A DNA stretch of 64,000 nucleotides from Micromonospora cabrerizensis. GTDB lineage: Bacteria; Actinomycetota; Actinomycetes; Mycobacteriales; Micromonosporaceae. Each line of letters begins with the position of its first letter. The stretch's first letter is position 1. The notes beneath the pieces were generated by a model, which saw only the letters and a list, made by a program, of their open reading frames with translations, did no database searches and was not told where the DNA came from. Made by a program: the position numbers and the translations under genes. The DNA is taken from the NCBI RefSeq assembly GCF_022230955.1, contig NZ_JAKKFI010000057.1, positions 1-64,000 on the forward strand, read 5' to 3'. Positions 40,802 through 48,997 of this stretch are shown here, one piece after another.

Positions 40802-41308
40802 CTACCCCGCCCACCGGAGCACGGTGATCAGGCCGACGACGGTGAGCGACACCAGGACCAGCCCGATCACCGTTGCCACGAGGCAGCCCAGCTCGTCCTG
40901 CCACGAGCTGGGCTTACCCGGCCGAGGGCCGGCCCCGGTCCAGGCCCCCGGGGCAGCGCCTTCCCGCTCGGCCTGCTCGACCAGCCGCCCGAGCCGCGCG
41001 CCCGCCACCGGCCCGAGCCGGTCGGTGGGGTCGGCGGTCACCGTCAGCACCCGCACCCGGTGCCAGGCACCCGGGTAGGACCGCTCGAACGCGGCGATCT
41101 CCTGCGCGCTGGTGTCCTCGGTGAGGAACCCCCAGCGCCCGGCCTCGGCCACGTTGCCCACCTGCCGGTAGAGGGCGGCACGGCGGGCGCGCAGCTCCAG
41201 GTCGTCGGGGTACGCGGCGTTCAGGCTCGCCAGGCGCTGCATCGCCGGGTGGACGTGCCCCCTTTGCAGGTCGGCCTCGACCTTGGCCAGTACGTGCTCT
41301 TTCGCCAT
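40802..41308 (-). CDS. DUF6584-like protein with C-terminal membrane anchor
   Basis: 168 residues from MAKEHVLAKVEADLQRGHVHPAMQRL. The first 60 residues look like a TPR-type helical pair (LASLNAAYPDDLELRARRAALYRQVGNVAEAGRWGFL), then a DUF6584-like middle, and a single hydrophobic helix near the C-terminus (LGCLVATVIGLVLVSLTVVGLITVL). It is probably anchored to the membrane with the helical part in the cytoplasm. Family assignment is tentative. An alternative start three codons upstream (41317) has no better ribosome site. Confidence 0.6.
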   Translation of the reverse strand: MAKEHVLAKVEADLQRGHVHPAMQRLASLNAAYPDDLELRARRAALYRQVGNVAEAGRWGFLTEDTSAQEIAAFERSYPGAWHRVRVLTVTADPTDRLGPVAGARLGRLVEQAEREGAAPGAWTGAGPRPGKPSSWQDELGCLVATVIGLVLVSLTVVGLITVLRWAG

Positions 41309-41417
41309 GGCGGACATTCTGAGCGGTACGCGTGCCGCACCGACAGCCGAATATCGCCGGTCCACACCACCTGGACCCGCTTCACGCTGACCCCCTGAAG
41401 AAGGCGCGCCACGGTGA

Positions 41418-41442
41418 GTTAACAGTGACCCGCACCGGGTAG
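41418..41442 (+). promoter_or_regulatory. SigB/SigF-like promoter for the SCP2-debranching operon
   Basis: GTTA, 15 bases, GGGTAG, ending 36 bases before the SCP2-like ATG. One -35 mismatch to the consensus; same form as the ctaD site. Confidence 0.6.
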
Positions 41443-41478
41443 CCGGCATCCGCTGCTACCGGCGATCGGGGAGGTGGG

Positions 41479-41841
41479 ATGACGGCGACCAACGGCTTCT
41501 TCGAGCGGTTGACCGATGCCGGCCAGGACCCGCGGTTCAGCAACGTCTGTGGGAGCGTGCGGTTCGACATCCGCGACGGCGGCCACCTGGAGCAGTGGCT
41601 CCTGGACATTGATCACGGTCGGATGCGGGTGACGAGAAGCGGTGGCCCCGCCACCACCGTGATCCAGGTGTCCGCCCAGGTCGCGGACGCGATGGCGCGA
41701 GGTGAGGTGAACGGCCTGGCGGCGATCACCCGGGGCGAGATCCTGGTCGACGGTGACCTGAGCCTGGCGCTGCGGATCGGGCGGCTCTTCCCGCGCGAGC
41801 CGGAGCCGCCTCGGCGCGACGACCCCGACTCCGGGACGTGA
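41479..41841 (+). CDS. SCP2 sterol-binding-domain protein
   Basis: 120 residues with an SCP2-like fold: FDIRDGGHLEQWLLDIDHGRMRVT, then TTVIQVSAQVADAMARGEVNGLAAITRGEILVDGDLSLALRI, the typical SCP2 C-terminal half. Such domains bind hydrophobic ligands and often serve as lipid-transfer or accessory modules. The ATG is preceded by GGGAGGTGGG. The stop is 3 bases before the glycogen-debranching gene, so the two are translated together, and a stress-type promoter lies just upstream. Confidence 0.85.
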   Translation: MTATNGFFERLTDAGQDPRFSNVCGSVRFDIRDGGHLEQWLLDIDHGRMRVTRSGGPATTVIQVSAQVADAMARGEVNGLAAITRGEILVDGDLSLALRIGRLFPREPEPPRRDDPDSGT

Positions 41842-41844
41842 CCG

Positions 41845-43896
41845 ATGAGGGACATCGCGGGCACCGTGGCGTGCATCGACGGGAACACCTTCATGGTGTC
41901 CGACGCCAGTGGCGATGTGGAGTCGTCCCCCGCCACTCCGGTCGGGCTGTTCGCGGCCGACACCCGCTTCCTGTCCCGCTGGATGCTCTTCGTCAACGGC
42001 GAGTGCATGACCGCGCTGTCGGTGGACGACAGCCAGTACTACGAGGTCACGTTCTTCGTGGTGCCGGGCGCGGCGGTCGACTACGTGGAGGCGGACCTGT
42101 CAGCCATCCGGCGCAGGCGCATCGGCCCGGACCTGACCGAATCGCTGACGATCTTCAATTACGGCGAGCAGGACACGGAACTCGACGTACGGCTGGAGGT
42201 GGCGGCCGACTTCGCCGACATCTTCGAGATCAAGTTCGACATCGCTGACAAGGCCGGCACGCACTACACCCACGTGGGCCCGAACGAGTTGCGCCTGGGC
42301 TACCGGCGCGCCACCTACCGGCGCGAGGTCGTCGTGACGGCGAGTGAACCCGCCGAGTTCGACCCGGACGGCATCCGCTTCAAGGTCCGACTGCGCCCCG
42401 GTGAGCAGTGGTCGACGCGGTTGCAGGCTGCCATGTTGGCGCTGCGCCCGGACGGCGTCGACCTGCGCTCCGCCCTGCGGGTGCAGCGGCCCGACGAGTC
42501 CACCCTGCCCACCAGCCTGCGGGCCTGGGTCGAGGCGGCCCCGACGCTGGACACCGACAGCGTTGCCCTCCAGCAGGTGTACCACCGCAGCCTGGTGGAC
42601 CTGGCGGCGCTGCGCTTCGCACCGCTCTCGCTCAGCGGCGCCGCCGTACCCGCGGCCGGGTTGCCCTGGTTCATGACCCTGTTCGGCCGCGACAGCCTGC
42701 TGACCTGCCTGCAGACCCTGCCCTTCACCCCGACCCTGGCCCCACCGACGCTGCGGATCCTCGCGTCGCTCCAGGGCGCCCGCAGCGACGACGTGCTGGA
42801 GGAGGACCCCGGCCGGATCCTGCACGAGCTGCGCTACGGGGAGTCGGCCGCGTTCGAGGAACAGCCGCACTCCCCCTACTACGGCACAGTGGACGCCTCA
42901 CCACTGTTCGTGGTGCTGCTCGACGAGTACGAGCGGTGGAGCGGCGACACGGCTCTGGTGACCGAGTTGGAGCAGGACGCGCGCGCGGCCCTGGCGTGGA
43001 TCGACCAGTACGCGGACCTGACCTCCACGGGCTACATCTGGTACCGGAGACGCAACCGCGCCACCGGCCTGGACAACCAGTGCTGGAAGGACTCCTGGGA
43101 CAGCATCTCCTACGCCGACGGGCGGCTGCCGGGCTTCCCGAGGGCCACCTGCGAAACCCAGGGGTACGCCTACGACGCCAAGATCCGCGGTGCGCGGCTG
43201 GCCCGTACCGTCTGGGGTGACCCTGACTACGCCGACCAGCTGGAGCGCGAGGCCGCGTCGCTGTACGACCGCTTCAACCGGGACTTCTGGTTGGAGGACC
43301 GGGGTTACTACGCCCTCGCGCTCGACCACGACGGCACACCCGTCGACAGCCTGTCGTCCAACATCGGGCACCTGTTGTGGAGCGGAATCGTGCCGCCGGA
43401 GCGGGCCCGGCGGGTTGTCGAGCACCTGATGGGTCCAGCGCTCTTCTCCGGTTGGGGCGTGCGGACCCTCGCCGAGGGGCAGCGCCGCTACAACCCGCTC
43501 GGCTATCACAACGGCACGGTCTGGCCGTTCGACAACTCGTTCATCGCCTGGGGTCTACGCCGGTACGGGTTCACCAACGAGGCGGGCCGCATCGCCGAGA
43601 GCATCCTCTCCGCCGCCACCTACTTCGAGGGCCGGCTGCCCGAGGCCTTCGGCGGGTTCGACCGCGACACCACCCGGTACCCGGTCCGGTACCCGACCGC
43701 CGGCAGCCCGCAGGCGTGGTCCAGCGGGGCGTGCATGCTGCTCATCCGCACCATGCTCGGCCTCGATCCGCACGAGGACCACCTGGCCGTGGCACCGGCG
43801 CTGCCGGCCGCCTTCGGGCGGATCGCGCTCCTGGACATCCCGGGCCGCTGGGGTAAGGCCGACGCGTTCGCCCGTCACCGCCCCGACCAGCCCTAG
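41845..43896 (+). CDS. Glycogen-debranching-type amylo-alpha-1,6-glucosidase
   Basis: 683 residues. N-terminal glycogen-debranching-enzyme domain (IAGTVACIDGNTFMVSDA) followed by the six-hairpin glucosidase domain (GH63/GH13-related GDE_C) with the acid residues in LPWFMTLFGRDSLLTCLQTLPF, WKDSWDSISYADG, and the C-terminal GYHNGTVWPFDNSFIAWGLRRYG. The enzyme hydrolyses alpha-1,6 branches or trehalose-type linkages of storage glucans. Cytoplasmic. It is the second gene of the SCP2 operon and under the same stress-type promoter, which fits glycogen turnover in stationary phase. Confidence 0.92.
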   Translation: MRDIAGTVACIDGNTFMVSDASGDVESSPATPVGLFAADTRFLSRWMLFVNGECMTALSVDDSQYYEVTFFVVPGAAVDYVEADLSAIRRRRIGPDLTESLTIFNYGEQDTELDVRLEVAADFADIFEIKFDIADKAGTHYTHVGPNELRLGYRRATYRREVVVTASEPAEFDPDGIRFKVRLRPGEQWSTRLQAAMLALRPDGVDLRSALRVQRPDESTLPTSLRAWVEAAPTLDTDSVALQQVYHRSLVDLAALRFAPLSLSGAAVPAAGLPWFMTLFGRDSLLTCLQTLPFTPTLAPPTLRILASLQGARSDDVLEEDPGRILHELRYGESAAFEEQPHSPYYGTVDASPLFVVLLDEYERWSGDTALVTELEQDARAALAWIDQYADLTSTGYIWYRRRNRATGLDNQCWKDSWDSISYADGRLPGFPRATCETQGYAYDAKIRGARLARTVWGDPDYADQLEREAASLYDRFNRDFWLEDRGYYALALDHDGTPVDSLSSNIGHLLWSGIVPPERARRVVEHLMGPALFSGWGVRTLAEGQRRYNPLGYHNGTVWPFDNSFIAWGLRRYGFTNEAGRIAESILSAATYFEGRLPEAFGGFDRDTTRYPVRYPTAGSPQAWSSGACMLLIRTMLGLDPHEDHLAVAPALPAAFGRIALLDIPGRWGKADAFARHRPDQP

Positions 43897-43955
43897 CCAC
43901 CCGATCCGCAGGCCTGGACACCTGGTTTCTCGGCCGGTCAACAACCGGATCGCCG

Positions 43956-44609
43956 CTAGCGACCTGCCTGATCGTGAGGGCTGAACGGGCGGGGAGTATG
44001 CGTGATGCCGTTGAGGATGAGCGTGAGTCCACGCTCGAACTCCTGGCCGCTGAACACAGCCCCGACCGGGGCCAGTTCGGCGAGGGTCGGTAGAGCACCC
44101 TGGGCGAGCGCCTCGATGCGGCCGGCGGCGGAGGCGGGATCCTTCTCGCGCGTGAGCGCACCAGCCAGCTCGTTCTGGGCGATGCCCGTGACAAAGGCGG
44201 AGACGGCACGGAACGCGACGAACAGGTCGACCCCGTCGAGACCTCCCCGAGCGAGGGCTGCCGCGAGCGCCTCAGCCGGAGCGAGGCTCGCCCGGGAGGA
44301 GGTGCGGCGGGTGAGTATGAGCGGGATGACCGCCGGATGTGCGCGGAAGGTCCGCCACATGGCGGTGGCTACGGCGCGCGTGTCGGCCAGCCAGTCGTCG
44401 CTTGGCTCCGGTATCTGGACGCGCGACGAGACGGCGTCTACCACGAGTTCCTCGAGGGCCTCCCGACTGTCGACGTAGTTGTAGAGGGTCATGGCGCCGG
44501 TTTGTAGGGACGCCGCGAGCGAGCGCATGGTGAGCCCGGCCAAGCCATCCCGGTCGACGATCACCAGCGCGTGCTGCTGGATGTCCGTGAGGGTGAAACG
44601 GGCCCTCAT
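43956..44609 (-). CDS. TetR/AcrR-family regulator
   Basis: 217 residues. N-terminal HTH (FTLTDIQQHALVIVDRDGLAGLTMRSLAASLQTGAMTLYNYVDSREALEELVVDAV) of the TetR type, and a C-terminal tetracycline-repressor-like ligand domain. It is divergent from an SDR gene across a 206-bp region that contains two tandem operator palindromes (44725-44765). It most likely represses itself and the SDR gene until a small molecule is bound. Confidence 0.92.
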   Translation of the reverse strand: MRARFTLTDIQQHALVIVDRDGLAGLTMRSLAASLQTGAMTLYNYVDSREALEELVVDAVSSRVQIPEPSDDWLADTRAVATAMWRTFRAHPAVIPLILTRRTSSRASLAPAEALAAALARGGLDGVDLFVAFRAVSAFVTGIAQNELAGALTREKDPASAAGRIEALAQGALPTLAELAPVGAVFSGQEFERGLTLILNGITHTPRPFSPHDQAGR

Positions 44610-44724
44610 GTTGGCTCCCCCTGAAGACGGGCACGGCGTACGGCATCCGTGCGGGCTGGACGTCCAGACGGCGCACCTCGGAGGCGAACCTCCGCCGCGC
44701 AGACGTGCCTCATGTCACTTGACA

Positions 44725-44765
44725 CGTACAGCGTACGCGAGCAAGGCTTACGTACGTTGTACGTA
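44725..44765. promoter_or_regulatory. Tandem TetR-type operators
   Basis: Two related palindromes: CGTAC-AGC-GTACG (44725-44737) and TACGTAC-GTT-GTACGTA (44749-44765, perfect 7-bp arms). Their centres are about 26 bp apart, between the divergent TetR and SDR genes. TTGACA at 44719-44724 just precedes the first site. Confidence 0.8.
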
Positions 44766-44815
44766 TCCGGAGCGCCCACCAGGCCAAATCTGAGACCATC
44801 CGGCAAGGAGTTCCC

Positions 44816-45562
44816 ATGACAACCAAGACCGCTCTCGTCACCGGCTCGACGAGCGGAATCGGCCGCGCCACCGCACTCACGCTGGCTCGCGCTGGTGTCC
44901 GTGTCATCGTCTCCGGACGCAGTGCCGAACGAGGAGTGCAGGTGGTGGAGCAGATCCGCGCCGAGGGAGGAGAGGCCGAATTCGTCGCCGCCGACCTCCG
45001 CGACGCGCAGTCCGCGGTGGACCTCGCGGCCAGGGCCACCCAGGCCGCCGAGTCCGCAGGCGGAACCCTCGACATCCTCGTGAACAACGCGGCGATCGGA
45101 GCTGGCGGACCGACCGCGGGCACCGAGGAATCGACCTTCGACGCGGTACTGGGCACCAACCTGAAGGCGCCGTTCTACCTGGTCGCAGAGCTTGCGCCCG
45201 CCATGGCGGCACGAGGCGGTGGAGCGATCGTCAACGTCTCCACGCTCGCCGCCGAAGTCGCTCTTCCGGGCCTGTCCGTCTACGGCGCGAGCAAGGCTGC
45301 CCTGGACCTGCTGACCAGGAGTTGGGCAGCCGAGTTCGGCCCGGCGGGAGTGCGCGTGAACTCCGTGCGCCCCGGCCCGACCCGGACTCCGGGGTCCGAA
45401 GCCCTGGGCGAGATCCTGGGACAGCTCGCGGCCCAGGCACCGCTGGGTTTCATCGCCGATCCGGAGGACATCGCCGCCGTCATCGCGTTCCTCGTCAGCG
45501 ACGAGGCCCGCTTCGTCACCGGCGTGATTCTGGACGCCGACGGTGGCCGCACCGCCGTCTGA
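44816..45562 (+). CDS. Short-chain dehydrogenase/reductase
   Basis: 248 residues, classical SDR: TGSTSGIGRATALTLARAG (NADP loop), NNAAIGAGGPT, catalytic Ser/Tyr/Lys as NVSTLAAEVALPGLSVYGASKAA, and C-terminal RFVTGVILDADGGRTAV. NAD(P)-dependent oxidation or reduction of an alcohol or ketone; substrate unknown. Divergent from the TetR gene and controlled from the shared region with two operators, so induction by its substrate or a drug-like ligand is likely. Base composition here is slightly less GC-biased than its neighbours. Confidence 0.92.
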   Translation: MTTKTALVTGSTSGIGRATALTLARAGVRVIVSGRSAERGVQVVEQIRAEGGEAEFVAADLRDAQSAVDLAARATQAAESAGGTLDILVNNAAIGAGGPTAGTEESTFDAVLGTNLKAPFYLVAELAPAMAARGGGAIVNVSTLAAEVALPGLSVYGASKAALDLLTRSWAAEFGPAGVRVNSVRPGPTRTPGSEALGEILGQLAAQAPLGFIADPEDIAAVIAFLVSDEARFVTGVILDADGGRTAV

Positions 45563-45593
45563 GCGAGTCAGCCTCCGCTGACCTGACTGTCAC

Positions 45594-45631
45594 CACCCCA
45601 GGCCGCCCAGTCCTCCGGGCGGCCGGGGGTG
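45594..45631. terminator. Bidirectional hairpin after the SDR gene
   Basis: GGCCGCCC (45601-45608) and GGGCGGCC (45617-45624) form a strong stem, extended by CACCCC/GGGGGTG flanks, between the convergent SDR and GlxA-type genes. Confidence 0.75.
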
Positions 45632-45640
45632 CCATGCCCG

Positions 45641-46579
45641 TCAGGCGCTGCGGAAGGTGCGCCGGTAGGCGTCCGGCGGCACGCCGACGGTGCGGTGGAA
45701 GTGTCGGCGCAGTGTCGTGGCGGTGCCCAGGCCGGCTGCCTCGGCGACGACGTCGATGCTGTCGTCGGTGTTCTCCAGCAGCTCCTGGGCGCGGCGGATC
45801 CGCTGGGTCGACAGCCACAGCAGCGGGGTGGTGCCGGTAACCGCCCGGAAGTGCCGGGCCAGGTTGCGCGAGCTCATGTTCGCCTGCCGGGCCAGGTCCT
45901 CGACGGTGAGCGGCCGGTCCAGTCGTTGCAGCACCCAGGGGAACAGGGCGGCCAGCGGGTGGTCGTCGCGGGCGGGCACCGGGGTGGTGACGTACTGGGC
46001 CTGACCGCCGGCGCGGTGCGGCGGCACCACCAGGCGGCGGGCGACCGCGTTGGCGACCGTCGAGCCGTGGTCGCGGCGGATCAGGTGCAGGCACAGGTCG
46101 ATCGCGGCGGCCTTGCCGGCGGAGGCGAGCACGGTGCCGTTGTCGACGTAGAGCACATCCGGGTCGACCCGCACCCGGGGGTAGCGGGCGGCCAGCGCCT
46201 CGGTGTGGGCCCAGTGCGTGGTGGCGCGCAGCCCGTCGAGCACCCCGGCGGCGGCCAGCACGAACGCGCCGGTGCACAGGGAGACGATTCGGGCGCCCGC
46301 CGCGTGGGCGGCGCGCACGGCGTCGAGCAGGTCGGGCGGCACGTCCACGTCGACGTCCTCCACCGCCGGGATGATCACGGTGTCGGCGCGAGCGAGTCGG
46401 TCCAGCCCGTGGTCGGGCTCCATCTGGAATCGCCCGACCCGGACCGGGCCGTGGCCGCAGACCACCACGTCGTACCACGGGTCCGCCTGGCCGGTGGGGT
46501 CGCGGGCGAAGACCTCGCAGGCCATGCCCACCTCGAAGTGCAGCATCCCGTCGGTGGCGGCGATCGCGACAGTGGTCAT
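45641..46579 (-). CDS. GlxA-type AraC-family regulator (DJ-1/PfpI + AraC HTH)
   Basis: 312 residues. N-terminal DJ-1/PfpI-like domain (IAATDGMLHFEVGMACEVF..., CTGAFVLAAAGVLDGLRATTHW with a nucleophile-type Cys) and C-terminal AraC-type HTH pair (LTVEDLARQANMSSRNLARHFRAVTGTTPLLW, then a second helix-turn-helix). GlxA-type proteins sense amine or amino-acid related ligands and regulate adjacent enzyme genes. It is divergent from the saccharopine-reductase-like gene across 94 bp and probably controls it. Confidence 0.92.
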   Translation of the reverse strand: MTTVAIAATDGMLHFEVGMACEVFARDPTGQADPWYDVVVCGHGPVRVGRFQMEPDHGLDRLARADTVIIPAVEDVDVDVPPDLLDAVRAAHAAGARIVSLCTGAFVLAAAGVLDGLRATTHWAHTEALAARYPRVRVDPDVLYVDNGTVLASAGKAAAIDLCLHLIRRDHGSTVANAVARRLVVPPHRAGGQAQYVTTPVPARDDHPLAALFPWVLQRLDRPLTVEDLARQANMSSRNLARHFRAVTGTTPLLWLSTQRIRRAQELLENTDDSIDVVAEAAGLGTATTLRRHFHRTVGVPPDAYRRTFRSA

Positions 46580-46673
46580 GTCCGAAACTGTACGGGTAAT
46601 GGCGTTCCCGACACTGGTCGGTCGTCGGCCGCTACGGGAGGCTGTTCCCAGTCGATCTTCTCAGGGGGCAGCA

Positions 46674-47687
46674 ATGGGTCAGCGGGTGGCGGTGTTCGGG
46701 GCGTACGGGCACACCGGACGGTTCGTGGTGACGGAGTTGCGCGAGCGCGGGTTCGTGCCGCTGCTGCTCGGCCGCGACGAGAGCAGACTGGCGGCGTCGG
46801 GGCTCGCGTACCGGGTCGCGTCGGCCGACGACCCGGCCTCGCTCGACCAGGCACTGACCGGGGCGGACGCGGTCGTCAACTGCGCCGGCCCGTTCGCCTC
46901 GACCGCCGCCCCGGTGATCGAGGCCGCGCTGCGCGCCGGCATCCCGTACGTGGACGTGGCGGCCGAGATCGAGGCCAACGTCGACACGTTCGCGCACTTC
47001 AGCGAGCCCGCCCGGGCGGCCGGCGTCGCGGTGGTCCCGGCGATGGCGTTCTTCGGCGGGCTCGGCGACCTGCTGGTCACCACGGCAATGGGCGACTGGG
47101 CGTCGGCCGACGAGGCGCACGTCGCGTACGGGCTGAGCAGCTGGCACCCGACGGCCGGGACGGTCGCCGCCGGCGCCGTCTCCCGCGAGCGCCGCGACGG
47201 CCGCCGGGTGCGCTACACCGGCGGCCGGTTGGAATACCACGTCGGCGAGCAGAGCCTGCCGAGCCTGGAGTGGGACTTTCCCCCGCCGCTGGGCCGGCGG
47301 CGGGTGCTCGGTGAGTTCACCATGGCCGACGTCGTCACCGTGCCGAGCCACCTGGCCATCCCCGAGGTCCGCACGTACATGGCCGCCGACGCCGCCACCG
47401 ACCTGGCCGACGCCCAGGCACCGGTGGCGGTCGACGAGTCGGGCCGGTCGGCGCAGACGTTCACCGTCGACGTCATCGTGCGGCGCGGTGACACGCGGCG
47501 GCGCGTCGTCGCCACCGGCCGGGACATCTACGCCGTCAGCGCACCCCTGGCGGTCGAGGCGGTCCGGCGCATCCTCGCCGGTCAGACGAGGACAAGCGGC
47601 GTCGCGTCCGCCGGCGAGATCTTCGACGCGCCCGACTTCCTCCGCGCGCTGTCGCCGGGCATCTCGGTGGAGCTGATCAGCGCGTGA
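46674..47687 (+). CDS. Saccharopine dehydrogenase-like NAD(P)-binding protein
   Basis: 337 residues from the ATG at 46674, after AGGGGG. The N-terminal Rossmann fold reads MGQRVAVFGAYGHTGRFVVTELRERG, followed by AVVNCAGPFASTAAPVIEAALRAGIPYVDVAAE, the saccharopine dehydrogenase NAD-binding signature. Members reduce or oxidise imines or act as trans enoyl reductases. Substrate unknown. Divergently transcribed from the GlxA-type regulator and probably its target. Stop is at 47687, before the perfect hairpin at 47714-47766. Confidence 0.88.
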   Translation: MGQRVAVFGAYGHTGRFVVTELRERGFVPLLLGRDESRLAASGLAYRVASADDPASLDQALTGADAVVNCAGPFASTAAPVIEAALRAGIPYVDVAAEIEANVDTFAHFSEPARAAGVAVVPAMAFFGGLGDLLVTTAMGDWASADEAHVAYGLSSWHPTAGTVAAGAVSRERRDGRRVRYTGGRLEYHVGEQSLPSLEWDFPPPLGRRRVLGEFTMADVVTVPSHLAIPEVRTYMAADAATDLADAQAPVAVDESGRSAQTFTVDVIVRRGDTRRRVVATGRDIYAVSAPLAVEAVRRILAGQTRTSGVASAGEIFDAPDFLRALSPGISVELISA

Positions 47688-47713
47688 GGCCGACCGGCGT
47701 CGACTGATGCCGT

Positions 47714-47766
47714 CTAGGGGCTGTTTCATAAGAACTGGCCGGCCGCCCTTATGAAACAGCCCCTAG
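47714..47766. repeat. Perfect 19-bp inverted repeat, transposon-end-like hairpin
   Basis: CTAGGGGCTGTTTCATAAG (47714-47732) and its exact reverse complement (47748-47766) flank a 15-base loop. The word GGGGCTGTTTCATAAG is typical of terminal inverted repeats of IS elements. With only 15 bases between the ends, it may be a MITE-like remnant. It also works as a bidirectional terminator between convergent genes; the right arm overlaps the aminotransferase stop codon. Confidence 0.8.
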
Positions 47767-48977
47767 GGCTGGTCGCCCAACGCGCCGGCGGCGTCGTGCA
47801 CCTTCGCCAACGCCTCGACGAGATCGACTATGCCCTCCGTGCCGTCGCGGAACACGTTCTCCCGCAGATAGATCTGGCGAGCCCACAGCGCGTCGCCCGT
47901 GTCGAATCCGGCTGGCACGGCGTCCGCACCGTGTCTCTGACGAAGCAAAGCCGCCCACGGCGCGAAGAGGTCGTAGTGCCCGACCGAGGGGTAGGGCGCC
48001 CAGCAGGGGATGCCCTCCGCTTCCAGCGCCCGACGAACGGTCATGCCGTCGGCGCCCGCGAACTCGGCCGGCTCGATGGTGAGGGAGAAACGGGAGAAGC
48101 TCAGCCGGGTCAGACGCGGATCCGCTGGTGCGATGGTGACACCCGGGATCGTGCAGGTGGACTCCAGGTGCGCCGCGGCCGCTGCGCGCATCTCCCGTTG
48201 CGCCGGAAATCGGGTGAGCGCGCCGTTCAGCAGTGCGGCCTGCAGGTCGGTCATGCGGTGGTTTCCCCCTCGCAGGGAGGGGCCGCCACCCCTGGCACGC
48301 CCGCAGTCCACGATGGATTCGGCCGCGTGGGCAAGGTGCTCGTCCGAGGTCAGGATGCTTCCACCCTCGCCGGCCGCCATACCCTTCGAATCCTGGTGAC
48401 TGAAGATCCCGAACTCCCCGAAACAGCCCGCGCCCACCTCGCGCCACCGCTGGCCGTGGGCTTGGGCGGCGTCCTCCACGATCGCCACTCCCCCCTTCCG
48501 GGCGATCGCCGTCAGACGGTCCATGTCCGCCATGTGCTGCGCGAGATGGACGGGCATGATCGCTCGGGTCCGGGGGGTGACGGCGGCCGCGACGTGGTCA
48601 GGATCCATGGCCGACGTCGCCGCCACGACGTCGACGAAGACAGGTCTCGCGCCGGCACTGATCACCGCCGCGGCCGTGGCCACGAAGCTCAGACAGGGGA
48701 CGATCACCTCGTCGCCCTCACCGATCCCGAGCGCACGCAACGCGACCTCGAGACCCGTTGTCCCACTGCTGGTGAGGACGCAGTGCCGCGCGCCCTGGTA
48801 TCGCGCGAAGTCGGTGGTGAACCTTCTGGTCGCAGGGCGCGGAACCGGGTGCCCGCCCCACGCGTCGCCGCCCAGGACCTCCTCCAGGGCGCGAACGTCG
48901 TCCGGAGCGTACGTCGGCCAGGTGGGGTACGGCCGGGCTCGGACCGGGTGACCGCCGTGCATCGCGAGCTTGCTCAT
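47763..48977 (-). CDS. DegT/DnrJ/EryC1/StrS aminotransferase
   Basis: 404 residues from MSKLAMHGGHPVRARPYPTWPTYAP. PLP-dependent sugar/cyclitol aminotransferase layout: SSGTTGLEVALRALGIGEGDEVIVPCLSFVATAAAV, FVDV, VEDAAQAHGQRW (Asp169) and the Schiff-base lysine in SHQDSKGMAAGEGG (Lys198). The HQDSK form resembles enzymes that transaminate keto-cyclitols or make AHBA more than UDP-sugar ones. It is last in a tight four-gene operon with a hypothetical protein, formyltransferase and MocA oxidoreductase. The ATG at 48977 follows GAGGAG. Confidence 0.9.
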   Translation of the reverse strand: MSKLAMHGGHPVRARPYPTWPTYAPDDVRALEEVLGGDAWGGHPVPRPATRRFTTDFARYQGARHCVLTSSGTTGLEVALRALGIGEGDEVIVPCLSFVATAAAVISAGARPVFVDVVAATSAMDPDHVAAAVTPRTRAIMPVHLAQHMADMDRLTAIARKGGVAIVEDAAQAHGQRWREVGAGCFGEFGIFSHQDSKGMAAGEGGSILTSDEHLAHAAESIVDCGRARGGGPSLRGGNHRMTDLQAALLNGALTRFPAQREMRAAAAAHLESTCTIPGVTIAPADPRLTRLSFSRFSLTIEPAEFAGADGMTVRRALEAEGIPCWAPYPSVGHYDLFAPWAALLRQRHGADAVPAGFDTGDALWARQIYLRENVFRDGTEGIVDLVEALAKVHDAAGALGDQP

Positions 48978-48997
48978 CGCTCTCCTCGCTGCGGGCT

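Noticed and set aside
47714..47766. Complete insertion sequence
   Set aside because: No transposase frame lies between or beside the inverted repeats.
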